Shown here: piece by piece, positions 1 to 8,781 of the stretch
How the letters are laid out: each line of letters opens with the position of its first letter
Position numbering within the stretch: the stretch's first letter is position 1
NCBI GenBank assembly: GCA_964628465.1
Contig: CAZVOA010000008.1
Coordinates: 1-64,000 of the forward strand
DNA: 64,000 nt
Reading direction: 5' to 3'
DNA from: JAFGPS01 sp964628465
GTDB lineage: Bacteria; Planctomycetota; Phycisphaerae; Sedimentisphaerales; Anaerobacaceae
Made by a program: the position numbers and the translations under genes
The notes under the pieces: model-generated
Database searches by the model: none
What the model was told of the DNA's origin: nothing
Seen by the model: only the letters and a program-made list of their open reading frames with translations

Positions 1-51
1 CAAAATGTGTGTAACTCTCTATTAACATATGGTACATAAAATGGGAGCACA

Positions 52-516
52 TCAGTAGCCAGAAATATTACTGAGATAAACTATCTGGATAAAGAAAAGT
101 ACAAGAAGTATCAAGATGCTTATAAAGTTAAATTTTTCTGGAAAATTAACGTCAGATTTGAGATTTGATTCATATGGAATCGACCAGAAGCGATGACCGC
201 ATTTTTTACATCTTGACCGTGATGACACTGCCATGGCCCCGGTTACAGGTGAAAAAAACAAAAACAAAACTGACAATCCAAGAAATACCAAAAACAGAAT
301 CCCCAAAAATGGTTGGTTTGCAGAGAAGAGACTGGCGCAATTAACTGCAAAACTTATAAATCCCAGTACTGCGAAAATAAGAAATCCGAAAAAAAGTATA
401 ATACTAATTTTTTTCCATAGATTTACGGCCTTTCCACCGCATAATGGACAGAATAATTCCGACCCAATTTCTTTGTTATTGTATGGTGCTGAGCTTTTCG
501 TTGATTCATCCGTCAT
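52..516 (-). CDS. small zinc-ribbon membrane protein
   Basis: Function unknown. The 154-residue product has a split zinc ribbon: a CPLC pair at Cys23/Cys26 and a CKKC pair at Cys103/Cys106. Two membrane segments (about 37-59 and 70-90) lie between the pairs, and a third is at the C-terminus (about 129-149). The first two segments form a hairpin that would place both cysteine pairs on the same, probably cytoplasmic, face. The ATG start is supported by GGAG about nine bases upstream. It diverges from the aminotransferase gene at 653. A hydrophobic protein with paired CxxC motifs on this strand is much more believable than the antisense frame over the same bases. I know of no characterised homologue. 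Confidence 0.75.
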   Translation of the reverse strand: MTDESTKSSAPYNNKEIGSELFCPLCGGKAVNLWKKISIILFFGFLIFAVLGFISFAVNCASLFSANQPFLGILFLVFLGLSVLFLFFSPVTGAMAVSSRSRCKKCGHRFWSIPYESNLKSDVNFPEKFNFISILILLVLFFIQIVYLSNISGY

Positions 517-616
517 TAATTTATCTCCGTCTTTTGTCTCAAATTATTTAGTTATTTTCCCATAACCAACTGATGAATATTTTATTATATTCAAAATTAT
601 GTGTCAAAAAATATCT

Positions 617-644
617 TTGAATTTGCGAGATTTTAGGCTAATAT
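617..644 (+). promoter_or_regulatory. candidate sigma-70 promoter, short leader
   Basis: TTGAAT at 617-622 and TAATAT at 639-644 are separated by 16 bases. The -10 box ends only eight bases before the ATG of the aminotransferase at 653, and no Shine-Dalgarno sequence is visible there. Transcription from this box would give an almost leaderless mRNA. Confidence 0.4.
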
Positions 645-652
645 AGTCGCCT

Positions 653-1765
653 ATGAAAAAAATAATTGCAGACAGAGCTTATAAGATTGACGCGAGCGGG
701 ATTCGCAAGGTTTTTGCGTTAGCCGCTACGATGAAAGATCCGGTGAACTTTTCTATTGGTCAGCCGGATTTCGATGTTCCTGAAGAACTTAAGGAACAGG
801 CAATAAAGGCCATCAGGGAAGGTTTTAACAAATATTCACAAACCGCGGGTGATGATATTCTGCTTAAAAAAATAGCCGCACAGGTAAAAAGTGAGACGAG
901 TTGGCAAAACCCATCAGTGCTTGTAACCAGCGGCGTGAGCGGCGGAATTCTCCTGTCTTTTCTTGCGATGATAAATCCGGGCGATGAAGTTATAATTCCC
1001 GATCCGTACTTTGTTATTTACAAACATATAATCAATATGCTTGGCGGCAAATGCGTTTATGTCAATAGTTACCCTGATTTTAAGCTGCCGGTTGCGAAAA
1101 TTGCCCAGTCTATCACAGATAAGACAAAGATAGTTATCCTTAATTCACCTTGTAATCCTACTGGAGTGGTTTATTCGCAGAATGAAATCGAAGCATTGGC
1201 AAAAGTTGCCCGCGAGAAAGATATTGTAGTTCTTTCCGACGAGATATATGAGAAATTCTGCTACGACGGTTCATGTCCAAGTATAGCGAAGATATACGAA
1301 AAAACGCTTCTAATGCGTGGTTTCAGCAAGGCTTACGCAATGACCGGCTGGCGGCTTGGTTATGTCGCAGTCAATGATTCGCTCAAGGAAGTTCTCGAGC
1401 AGATGATAAAAATGCAGCAATATACGTTTGTTTGCGCTCCGGCTCCTTTCCAAACGGCTGCTATTGCCGCTCTTGATTATGATATGAGCAAATATGTGGA
1501 GCTTTACAGAAAGAAAAGGGATTTGCTCTATAACGGCTTGAAGAATAAATTCGAGCTTGTTAAGCCGGGAGGGGCTTTTTATGCGTTTGTAAAAGTTCCC
1601 GATGGTATCACCGCGACGAAGTTTGTGGAAAAAGCAATCGCGAATAACGTTCTGATAATTCCGGGGAATGTTTTCAGTGAAAAAGATACGCATTTCAGGA
1701 TAAGTTTTGCGACTACTGATGAAAAAATCCAGCAGGGCACGAAAATTCTTTGTAGTCTTGTGTAG
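653..1765 (+). CDS. pyridoxal-phosphate aminotransferase, class I/II (aspartate/aromatic type)
   Basis: Fold-type I PLP aminotransferase that moves an amino group between an amino acid and a 2-oxo acid in the cytoplasm. The 370 residues fit the aspartate aminotransferase subgroup I-gamma, though this is slightly shorter than the usual 380-400. The N-terminal substrate lid motif SIGQPDFDVP is present. CNPTG places the PLP-binding Asn at 168. GFSKAYAMTGWRLGY contains the Schiff-base Lys226. HFRISF carries the substrate-carboxylate Arg349. Amino-acid specificity cannot be read from these motifs; aspartate, aromatic or branched substrates are all possible. There is no Shine-Dalgarno sequence, and a promoter box ends eight bases upstream. 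The gene stands alone; the next gene starts about 150 bases later. Confidence 0.92.
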   Translation: MKKIIADRAYKIDASGIRKVFALAATMKDPVNFSIGQPDFDVPEELKEQAIKAIREGFNKYSQTAGDDILLKKIAAQVKSETSWQNPSVLVTSGVSGGILLSFLAMINPGDEVIIPDPYFVIYKHIINMLGGKCVYVNSYPDFKLPVAKIAQSITDKTKIVILNSPCNPTGVVYSQNEIEALAKVAREKDIVVLSDEIYEKFCYDGSCPSIAKIYEKTLLMRGFSKAYAMTGWRLGYVAVNDSLKEVLEQMIKMQQYTFVCAPAPFQTAAIAALDYDMSKYVELYRKKRDLLYNGLKNKFELVKPGGAFYAFVKVPDGITATKFVEKAIANNVLIIPGNVFSEKDTHFRISFATTDEKIQQGTKILCSLV

Positions 1766-1922
1766 AATTTTATTCGAATCACGGATGTTTTTGTTTTTTC
1801 ACTTGACCAAAACTCATAAAAAAATTACAACAGTCAAAAATCGTTAATAATTTAGAATACACCATTTGGAAGATGCTGTTTTTCTATATTACAAAAATCT
1901 ACTGTCTATTCAGGGAATGTAC

Positions 1923-3653
1923 ATGAAGGAAATGATATTTGGAACGGTAGGGGGTTTGGGTTTATTTCTCTTCGGAATGGGATTGATGTCTGACGGCTTA
2001 AAAAAGGTTGCCGGACAAAAACTTAAAAGTCTTCTCGAAACACTGACAAAACACAGGGTATTTGGTGTTCTCGTCGGATTATTTACAACCGCTATTATTC
2101 AGTCGAGTTCCGCTACGACTGTTATGACAGTTGGTTTTGTCAACGCGGGTCTGCTTACTCTCAAACAAGCTTTAAGCGTGGTACTTGGGGCGAATATCGG
2201 AACTACAATTACAGCCGGTCTTGTATCTGTACTTGCTGTTTTTGAGATAACTAATTACGCACTGCCTTTTGTAGGTGTGGGATTCCTGCTTTCGGTAGTC
2301 GCGAAATCCCAAAAATGGAAAAGTGTCGGCCAGATCATGATTGGCTTCGGCATCCTGTTCCTTGGCATCGATTTTATGAAGGGGGCTTTCGAGCCATTGA
2401 AAAATCATGATAGTGTAATGAATGTTCTTATATGGCTTGGTGATAAACCGATTCTGGCTGTTTTAGCCGGAACAATTATTACAATGCTTGTGCAAAGCAG
2501 TTCAGCATCGATTGCGATGATTCAGATGCTTGCTTTTTCAGGAGCATTTGGTACCGATTGGCCTCTTGTTCTTAAAATAACAATTCCATTCATTCTCGGC
2601 GATAATATTGGAACGACAATTACCGCTCAAATCGCGGCATTGCAATCATCCCGAAACGCGAAACGAGCGGCTATGGGACATACTTTTTTTAATGTAATAG
2701 GTGTGATGTACATGATTGTCCTGGTATATGTTGGGATTTATGACAAAGCTGTTATAAAGATTGCGCCATATATTATACCATTTATTTCGCCATGGATTAA
2801 AAATGCAGAGCTTGGCCGGGATACGATAATGACATATATATTCGTTTCGCATTTGCTATTCAATGTATTTAATGTAATAGTCTTTATTCCATTCCTTAAG
2901 GTTCTTGAAATAGTTGTTCTTAAAATTATTCCTGTAACTGATATTGAACGGCTTCAGAAGCCGGTAATCCTGGAAAAACATCTTCTTGATACGCCGGTGA
3001 TAGCACTGGAACAGGCCGAAAGAGAAATCGTTCGTATGGCAACAATCGCTCAAAGGGCAGTCAGGAGAGCTATTAACGGAATTCTTACTGATGATAAAAA
3101 AGAACTGGCCTTGGTTTATGAAAGAGAAGAATTTATCGATATGCTGCAAATGGAGATCACTTCATATTTAACCGCATTATCGCGCAGGACTTTATCTGAT
3201 GAAGTTTCGATTGAGCTGCCGGTTCTTTTACATGCCGTAAATGACCTTGAGCGAGTCGGCGACCATGCTGTAAATATTGCTGAAATTGCTCAGAGAAAAA
3301 TAGATCATAAGATAAAATTCAGTGATTCCGCAATGGCCGAGGCTGAGCGTCTGCGTGTAGAAATTGAGCAGATGTTTGAAAGAGTAATAGTTTCATTTGA
3401 GGACGGCGAAACTGATAAGGCAAAATTGGCATTGCAAAACGAAACAAATTTGAACAGAATGCAAGTGGAATTCAGACGCAGCCATGTCGATAGAATGAGC
3501 AGTGGGCTTTGTCCGGCGGAATCTGGATTGATTTTTATTGATCTTGTTGATAATGTCGAAAAAATCGGAGACCATCTGACAAATATCGCACAAGCCATGT
3601 TGGGGGGCCTGCGCTGGGACGGCGTAAAACCTAAAATTTCTAAAGAATCCTGA
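1923..3653 (+). CDS. Na+/phosphate cotransporter with C-terminal PhoU domain
   Basis: Inner-membrane sodium-dependent phosphate transporter of the NptA/PNaS family. Two inverted Na/Pi repeats are marked by the QSSSATT and QSSSAS signatures, each followed by a GANIGTT or GDNIGTT motif. About eight to nine membrane helices fill the first 350 residues. The last 200 residues are a PhoU-like helical domain carrying two E-x-x-GDH metal-site motifs (ERVGDH and EKIGDH). The frame is open from a TTG at 1866. I prefer the ATG at 1923 because AGGGA lies six bases before it and the extra 19 residues are not typical of the family. The PhoU domain suggests activity is tuned to phosphate status. No Pho box was recognised upstream. 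Confidence 0.9.
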   Translation: MKEMIFGTVGGLGLFLFGMGLMSDGLKKVAGQKLKSLLETLTKHRVFGVLVGLFTTAIIQSSSATTVMTVGFVNAGLLTLKQALSVVLGANIGTTITAGLVSVLAVFEITNYALPFVGVGFLLSVVAKSQKWKSVGQIMIGFGILFLGIDFMKGAFEPLKNHDSVMNVLIWLGDKPILAVLAGTIITMLVQSSSASIAMIQMLAFSGAFGTDWPLVLKITIPFILGDNIGTTITAQIAALQSSRNAKRAAMGHTFFNVIGVMYMIVLVYVGIYDKAVIKIAPYIIPFISPWIKNAELGRDTIMTYIFVSHLLFNVFNVIVFIPFLKVLEIVVLKIIPVTDIERLQKPVILEKHLLDTPVIALEQAEREIVRMATIAQRAVRRAINGILTDDKKELALVYEREEFIDMLQMEITSYLTALSRRTLSDEVSIELPVLLHAVNDLERVGDHAVNIAEIAQRKIDHKIKFSDSAMAEAERLRVEIEQMFERVIVSFEDGETDKAKLALQNETNLNRMQVEFRRSHVDRMSSGLCPAESGLIFIDLVDNVEKIGDHLTNIAQAMLGGLRWDGVKPKISKES

Positions 3654-3698
3654 AACACGCTATTGTTATATCATTAATATTAGTGTAAAATTCTCATT

Positions 3699-5240
3699 AT
3701 GAAGAATTTGCGTAGAGATTGTATTTTGGTTTTTTGTTTTTTGCTTATAACAGCAACCGGAGTAAAAGCGTCAGAATTTGTCCATTCAACTGATGCGTCA
3801 CGACAAGCTAAAGCGGCGATTATCACATGCAAGGGCGATATAGATTACGGCCTTTTCATTTCGCTCAAACGAAGATCTAAACTGGCGGTCGAGCAGGGTG
3901 CTGATTACCTTATCTATCAAGTCGAAACCTATGGCGGCTTACTGAAATCCGCCGATGATATTTCCAAATTTTTCATTCTTGATATCCCAGCACTTTACCC
4001 AAATGCACACACTGTCGCTTATGTCACAACCGAAGCAATTTCCGCAGGTGCGCTGATAAGCGTTTCATGCAAAGATATAATTATGAAGGAGCATACTACA
4101 ATAGGTGATTGTGCGCCTATCGCGATGGGTACGACTCTCGAAGGTGTCGAAAGAGAAAAAGTTGAAAGTCCTACACGCGGATTTTTTTCAAGAGCCGCAA
4201 ATGCGAATAATTACCCCGAAGCTCTGCTTCATGCGATGGTTTCGATAAATATTGAAGTGTATCGCATAAAGAATAATAAAACAGGTGAATACGAGTTTTT
4301 CAAAGGCGATGAACTTCCTGATGCCAATGAATATGATATAGACAGGAAAGAACTTGTAGATAGTTCTGACGAATTATTAACCCTGACCGCGGCTAAAGCG
4401 CAAGAATATGGTATTGCACGAGCTGTAGTGAAAGATGTGAACGAAGCTCTCGCTTTCCTCGCCGAACGTGATAATTTAAGTTTCGCAGGTGAGCCGATTT
4501 TCCTCGAAACAACATGGTCGGAAGAGTTATCAAGGTGGCTTAATTCGCCCGCGGTAATGGGCATTCTTGTTTTATTGGCGTTACTTGGAGTTTATATTGA
4601 ATTCAATACTCCCGGACTTGGCTTGCCGGGTTTGGTCGCGGTAATATGTTTTGTAATTATTATCGGCAGCAAATACATCTCCGGCCTGGCAAACTGGATA
4701 GAGGTAGTCATGTTCTTTACGGGAGTGATTCTTCTGCTCATTGAGTTATTTGTCATTCCCGGTTTTGGAATTACAGGCTTTACGGGAATTGCGTTTATCT
4801 TCGCAGGTTTATTTGGAATGCTCATTGGCAATGCCCCGGATGAAATACCATGGCCAAACACGACTTTCGAATGGGCTGATTTTAATCGAGGTGTCATCGG
4901 GCTTTCGTTTGGAATCGGCGGCTTTGTTTTATGCGCATGGCTGTTATCGAAATATTTACCAAAAATTCCATTTCTTGGTAAATTAATACTCGTTCCTGAT
5001 GGTTCTCAAAGTGATGGTATTATGCCGGTAAATATGACCAGGCCAGTTGAAAGTGAAAAAGAAAGCCCGGACATTGGCGACATTGGAGAAGTTGTTTCAA
5101 CACTTCGTCCTACAGGAAAAGTCAAATTTGGTGACGCGATTGTAGATGTTGTCGCTGAAGGCGATTTCGTTAATATTGGTACAAAAGTTGCGATTACTGA
5201 AATTCACGGCAACAGGGTAGTTGTAAAAGTTTTATTTTAA
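3699..5240 (+). CDS. long-form NfeD membrane serine protease
   Basis: Membrane-bound ClpP-class protease of the NfeD/YqeZ/1510 family. A signal peptide covers residues 1-25. A ClpP-like domain (about 35-260) carries AISAGALIS with candidate nucleophile Ser115 and a downstream Lys154 (REKVES). The 39-residue spacing matches the Ser-Lys dyad described for the archaeal 1510-N protease. Several membrane helices (about 285-425) follow, then a C-terminal OB-fold NfeD domain (about 450-513) ending in the usual basic beta-rich segment. The catalytic pair looks intact, so this should be an active enzyme; related proteases act on stomatin/flotillin-type proteins. It leads a tight group with short NfeD (10-base gap) and FloA, the same order as yqeZ-floA in Bacillus. 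Confidence 0.9.
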   Translation: MKNLRRDCILVFCFLLITATGVKASEFVHSTDASRQAKAAIITCKGDIDYGLFISLKRRSKLAVEQGADYLIYQVETYGGLLKSADDISKFFILDIPALYPNAHTVAYVTTEAISAGALISVSCKDIIMKEHTTIGDCAPIAMGTTLEGVEREKVESPTRGFFSRAANANNYPEALLHAMVSINIEVYRIKNNKTGEYEFFKGDELPDANEYDIDRKELVDSSDELLTLTAAKAQEYGIARAVVKDVNEALAFLAERDNLSFAGEPIFLETTWSEELSRWLNSPAVMGILVLLALLGVYIEFNTPGLGLPGLVAVICFVIIIGSKYISGLANWIEVVMFFTGVILLLIELFVIPGFGITGFTGIAFIFAGLFGMLIGNAPDEIPWPNTTFEWADFNRGVIGLSFGIGGFVLCAWLLSKYLPKIPFLGKLILVPDGSQSDGIMPVNMTRPVESEKESPDIGDIGEVVSTLRPTGKVKFGDAIVDVVAEGDFVNIGTKVAITEIHGNRVVVKVLF

Positions 5241-5250
5241 GGAATTAACT

Positions 5251-5745
5251 ATGGGCTGGTTTTTACTTGCCTGCGTTCTGTATTTAGCTTGTGCGATATT
5301 AATTGTCGCCGAGGTTTTTATCCCGAGCGGCGGATTAATCAGCGTACTTGCAGTCGTTTGCGTAATTGGCGGAGTTATAGCATGTTTTCATATAAATGCT
5401 TTTGTTGGTTTCTTAGGCATAATAGCGGCGATGATAATGATTCCGGGAGCATTATATCTTACATATAAATTCCTGCCGAAAACCAGGTTTGGTAAAAATG
5501 TAACTCTTGAACCGCCGCAGCGTCAGGAAGGTGATGCTGTGCCTGATACATTGAATTTGAAAGAAATGATTGGAAAAATAGGGATTGTGATTTCTCCGCT
5601 CAGGCCGGTGGGAATGTGTAATTTTTCCGGACAAAGACTTGAATGTGTAGCCGAAAACGGTTATGTTGATAAGAATAAGAAAGTTAAAGTAATAAAAATC
5701 GAAAGCACACAGGTAACTGTACGCTTAATCGAAGATATTTCTTGA
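5251..5745 (+). CDS. short-form NfeD family membrane protein
   Basis: 164-residue protein with two or three membrane segments in the first 75 residues and a C-terminal OB-fold domain (about 100-164). The second half follows the NfeD pattern MIGKIGIVISPLRPVG, then a glycine-poor beta segment ending VKVIKIESTQVTVRLIE. It lacks the ClpP-like protease part, as short NfeD proteins do. They are thought to partner flotillins or stomatins in membrane microdomains. It lies 10 bases after the long NfeD gene and 13 bases before floA, so co-translation is very likely. Confidence 0.85.
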   Translation: MGWFLLACVLYLACAILIVAEVFIPSGGLISVLAVVCVIGGVIACFHINAFVGFLGIIAAMIMIPGALYLTYKFLPKTRFGKNVTLEPPQRQEGDAVPDTLNLKEMIGKIGIVISPLRPVGMCNFSGQRLECVAENGYVDKNKKVKVIKIESTQVTVRLIEDIS

Positions 5746-5758
5746 AAGGATATGAGGA

Positions 5759-6778
5759 ATGCTTAATTTAGCAAAGACAATTTTGGGACAGGCCGCACAG
5801 GATGGACCAGACATTATTATTTGGATTTTAATCGGTGCCGCGGGCCTGGTTATTTTATTTTTGTTCCTGCTTGTTATGAAGTTTGCCAGGCTATGGCTTC
5901 AGGCGTATTTCTCAAGAGCGGACGTAAAACTTACCGAACTTATCGGAATGTGGCTGCGTAAAGTCGATTCCAAAACTATTGTTTTAAGCAAAATTACAGC
6001 TATACAGGCAGGTTTGAAACTTTCCACAAAAGACCTTGAAAGTCATTATCTTGCCGGCGGCAGGGTTCCGAATGTTGTACGTGCCCTCATCGCGGCTAAC
6101 AGGGCGAATATTTCATTATCTTTTCAGACCGCAACCGCGATAGATCTGGCCGGACGAGATATTCTCGAAGCCGTTCAGACCAGCGTTAACCCAAAAGTTA
6201 TCGACTGTCCGGACCCTAAAAAAGGGAAAGAGACAGTGGATGCGGTCGCACAGGATGGTATTCAACTGAAGGCTAAAGCGCGTGTCACTGTCCGTGCCAA
6301 CATACAGCGACTAATCGGAGGTGCAACGGAAGAAACAGTAATCGCGCGAGTCGGTGAGGGCATTGTTTCTACAATCGGAAGCAGCATAACATACAAAAGC
6401 GTTCTCGAAAATCCGGAACGAATCTCGAAATCAGTTCTGTCCAAGGGACTTGATGCCGGAACAGCATTTGAGATTCTATCGATTGATATCGCGGATGTCG
6501 ATGTAGGTGACAATGTCGGCGCCCAGTTACAGGCGGCACAGGCTGAAGCTGATATGAGACGTGCTAAAGCAGAAGCGGAAAAACGCCGCGCAATGGCCGT
6601 CGCGCGTGAGCAGGAAATGCGTGCCTTGGTTGTTGAAAACGAATCGAAAGTCCCGCTCGCTATGGCAGACGCTTTCAAGAAGGGCAATCTTGGAGTTATG
6701 GACTATTATAAAATGAAAAACATAGTAGCCGACACCTCGATGCGTGATTCGATTGCAAAACCGCCGCATAAAGAATAG
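5759..6778 (+). CDS. floA: flotillin-like protein FloA
   Basis: Membrane scaffold of the UPF0365 / YqfA family that organises flotillin-type lipid domains. The 339 residues match the family (331 in B. subtilis). One membrane helix lies at about 20-42. It is followed by the conserved membrane-proximal LIGMWLRKV segment, an SPFH-like core, and a C-terminal Ala/Glu-rich coiled-coil region (about 255-310, many AEA and RRA repeats) that mediates oligomerisation. AAGGAT about seven bases upstream supports the ATG. It sits directly after two NfeD genes, which is the classic partnership. Family assignment is very secure; the cellular role is inferred from Bacillus and Staphylococcus homologues. Confidence 0.95.
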   Translation: MLNLAKTILGQAAQDGPDIIIWILIGAAGLVILFLFLLVMKFARLWLQAYFSRADVKLTELIGMWLRKVDSKTIVLSKITAIQAGLKLSTKDLESHYLAGGRVPNVVRALIAANRANISLSFQTATAIDLAGRDILEAVQTSVNPKVIDCPDPKKGKETVDAVAQDGIQLKAKARVTVRANIQRLIGGATEETVIARVGEGIVSTIGSSITYKSVLENPERISKSVLSKGLDAGTAFEILSIDIADVDVGDNVGAQLQAAQAEADMRRAKAEAEKRRAMAVAREQEMRALVVENESKVPLAMADAFKKGNLGVMDYYKMKNIVADTSMRDSIAKPPHKE

Positions 6779-6781
6779 AAA

Positions 6782-6882
6782 AGTTATAAGTGAGCTAAAG
6801 TTAAAAAGTTGAAAATAGCCGCCGAAGGCGTTCAAACACAGCTTTAGTCACTTTACACTTTAGGCACTTATAACTCATTTTT
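6782..6882. repeat. imperfect inverted repeat after floA; possible terminator or MITE remnant
   Basis: AGTTATAAGTG at 6782-6792 is exactly complementary to CACTTATAACT at 6865-6875. Just inside, CTAAAGT pairs again with a matching segment of the right arm. The right arm is itself a degenerate direct repeat of CTTTAG(T/G)CACTT and is followed by six T (about 6877-6882). The whole could fold into a long hairpin ending in a T-run and act as a terminator for the floA group. It could also be a decayed miniature inverted-repeat element. Confidence 0.45.
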
Positions 6883-6887
6883 TAATT

Positions 6888-7565
6888 ATGAATAATTATT
6901 TTATACAATTTGTTCTTAGCCAGAGGAATGGCGATTCTGAAGGTATAGTCCAGTTATTGATTTTTGTTTTCATTATCATTGCTGGAGTGATAAAAAGTCT
7001 TTTCGCCGCAAAACAGGAACAGAATAGACAAAATCAAAAGAAACCGTCTCCTCATTCTTCTGTCCAAAGAAAGCCGCCGGCCAGTGCTGAGCAAATCAGA
7101 ATGCAGAGAGAACGTGTCGAGCAATTCCTTGAAGGCATTCTGCAGCCAAAAAAGAGACCTCTTCAGCAATCTTCAAGACCTGTAAATGCAAAACCTCAAG
7201 CCGCAGGAGTTGTTCCTGATCCTGCGAAGGCTATTTCAGTCTCGAAGGTTTATGAAAATCAATCAATTGCTCCTGATCCGTACCGCGAAATATCTGTACC
7301 GGTGAGACAAGCAGAGCCAGATACGATTCTGGATACGAATGCCATTAAGATAGATACTCAGCCTGAGGAAGTTTCTAATCATCGGGAAGAGCAAGAGCAT
7401 CTTATTTTTCAGGATAAGCCAAAGAAAACAAAAGTTTCTGAACATAAATCACCCAATTTGATGTTTGCTTTTTCCGATTCGGATGATTTGAGAAAAGCGA
7501 TTATATATACAGAAATACTCGGCAGACCGATTTCAATGCGAGAGTCGGAAGCATTATACGATTAA
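6888..7565 (+). CDS. hypothetical membrane-anchored protein with conserved-looking C-terminus
   Basis: Not recognised. The 225-residue protein has one N-terminal membrane helix (about 20-38). A long low-complexity Gln/Pro/Lys-rich cytoplasmic middle (about 40-180) is probably disordered. A short predicted helical end (about 190-225) contains the pattern LRKAIIYTEILGRPISMRE. From memory, similar EILG-P endings occur in uncharacterised planctomycete proteins next to floA, but I cannot verify that here. Its position after floA suggests a membrane-domain accessory protein. It is separated from floA by the inverted repeat, so it may be transcribed apart. Confidence 0.7.
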   Translation: MNNYFIQFVLSQRNGDSEGIVQLLIFVFIIIAGVIKSLFAAKQEQNRQNQKKPSPHSSVQRKPPASAEQIRMQRERVEQFLEGILQPKKRPLQQSSRPVNAKPQAAGVVPDPAKAISVSKVYENQSIAPDPYREISVPVRQAEPDTILDTNAIKIDTQPEEVSNHREEQEHLIFQDKPKKTKVSEHKSPNLMFAFSDSDDLRKAIIYTEILGRPISMRESEALYD

Positions 7566-7773
7566 TACCGAATATTTCTGGTTTCAAAACCGATAGGGGT
7601 ATACTTTTTATGAAAGCGAGAAGTATATTATTGGGATTTTTAAATTATTTCCGTAACAAAATCATTGTTCATACGTCTATAAATTAAAAACATTATAAGT
7701 TTGATTGTAAGGTACCAGAAATAAGGCTTGTTAAGTGATTTGAAAGTAAATATTACTTTTTGGGAGAATTGAC

Positions 7774-8169
7774 ATGAAACAAAATCTAAATATGAAATTA
7801 AGCATTATAATAGTCGTATTTGTTATCTGGTTTGTTCCTTTCTCATTGGATGGCCGTAGAGTCAGCCAAAAACTTAAATCCATAGAAATCGAGATTAATT
7901 TAATATCGAACAATATCAATGATTTGGAAAAACAATTTACAAGCGAGCCAAATAGGCCGGTTTCTAAGGCTGATCTCATAACTTTCAATGAGTTAAACAA
8001 TTATAATATTAGAGCTTCTCAACTTCTACTTGAATCAAAAATGGAACTATTAAATAATAATCAGTCGAATACTCCACTCATGATGTTTTCATTTGCGATA
8101 TTATGGTACTTGTTTATTTCTGTTAAAAAAATCGGTGAGCAGATGCATTTTCTTGAGGTGAATAAATAA
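7774..8169 (+). CDS. hypothetical small membrane protein with periplasmic coiled coil
   Basis: Not recognised. The 131-residue product has an N-terminal membrane helix or uncleaved signal (about 9-26). A charged helical segment rich in Leu/Ile/Asn (about 30-95) looks like a coiled coil. A second membrane helix lies at about 98-117, with a short basic tail. The expected topology is a periplasmic loop held by two helices. GGGAG about six bases before the ATG supports the start. It ends 13 bases before the next small gene. Confidence 0.6.
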   Translation: MKQNLNMKLSIIIVVFVIWFVPFSLDGRRVSQKLKSIEIEINLISNNINDLEKQFTSEPNRPVSKADLITFNELNNYNIRASQLLLESKMELLNNNQSNTPLMMFSFAILWYLFISVKKIGEQMHFLEVNK

Positions 8170-8182
8170 GTGGGACTTGAAA

Positions 8183-8518
8183 ATGGAAAAGGATATCGAG
8201 AATCTGGCGACAATCAAATATTGCATCGAGAAGATTGAAGAAATACTTTCACAAAGTTCTCTGGAAAATCGCTGGTTGTGGGAAGTTCGGCTCAAAATAG
8301 CACAATACGTATATTCTTACCTGAAACTCCATGACAAGAATAAAAAAGCAGAACAGCATTTTCTGAGCGAAGAAGAAAAACAGGATATTGTTAAAAACCA
8401 TCCACTCCTTCAGCCGTTCGACCAGGCTTCTATTGGCGTTACGAATGAGCAGAGAAATAAAATACAAAAAGAAATATACGACAAAGTGCACAAAATGTAT
8501 TTATTTCATGAAGAATAA
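8183..8518 (+). CDS. hypothetical small cytoplasmic helical protein
   Basis: Not recognised. The 111-residue soluble protein is rich in Glu, Lys and Gln and appears all-helical, with no signal or membrane segment. The frame is open from a TTG at 8177; the ATG at 8183 is the simpler start. It begins 13 bases after the previous small membrane protein and its end overlaps the next small frame. The three look like one transcription unit of unknown role. Confidence 0.5.
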   Translation: MEKDIENLATIKYCIEKIEEILSQSSLENRWLWEVRLKIAQYVYSYLKLHDKNKKAEQHFLSEEEKQDIVKNHPLLQPFDQASIGVTNEQRNKIQKEIYDKVHKMYLFHEE

Positions 8519-8663
8519 GCAAATTGTAAAAAGAAATATCTCAAAGCAAAAAAAAGATTATGTAATATATTGGGAAATCAATTCGAAATTGAATAGTTAC
8601 GGCGAACAAATACGCGATGCTAATGGGAATGACCATTTTACATATAACTTGACCGAACAGTAA
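8508..8663 (+). CDS. hypothetical 51-residue protein
   Basis: Very short basic frame starting at an ATG that overlaps the last 11 bases of the preceding gene. The product is highly charged and has no recognised motif. The overlap suggests translational coupling, but a chance frame cannot be excluded. Confidence 0.3.
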   Translation: MKNKQIVKRNISKQKKDYVIYWEINSKLNSYGEQIRDANGNDHFTYNLTEQ

Positions 8664-8781
8664 GATTTTAGTAAGATTAATCCTTGTTATTTGGCGATAA
8701 TTATTACTTAGTTAATAGTACTGAGTATTAGGAACGCTTGACTATAAAGAAGGTGATTCGTTCTTCATCGAAAGGATTAAA

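Noticed and set aside
233..565. Open frame on the plus strand, 110 codons
   Set aside because: It is antisense to the zinc-ribbon membrane protein. Its product is low-complexity and basic, with no motif or ribosome site.
1310..1693. Antisense frame in the aminotransferase gene
   Set aside because: It is a shadow of a well-supported gene with all catalytic residues.
7610..7690. 25-codon frame after the 6888 gene
   Set aside because: Too short, no ribosome site, and no overlap with neighbours.
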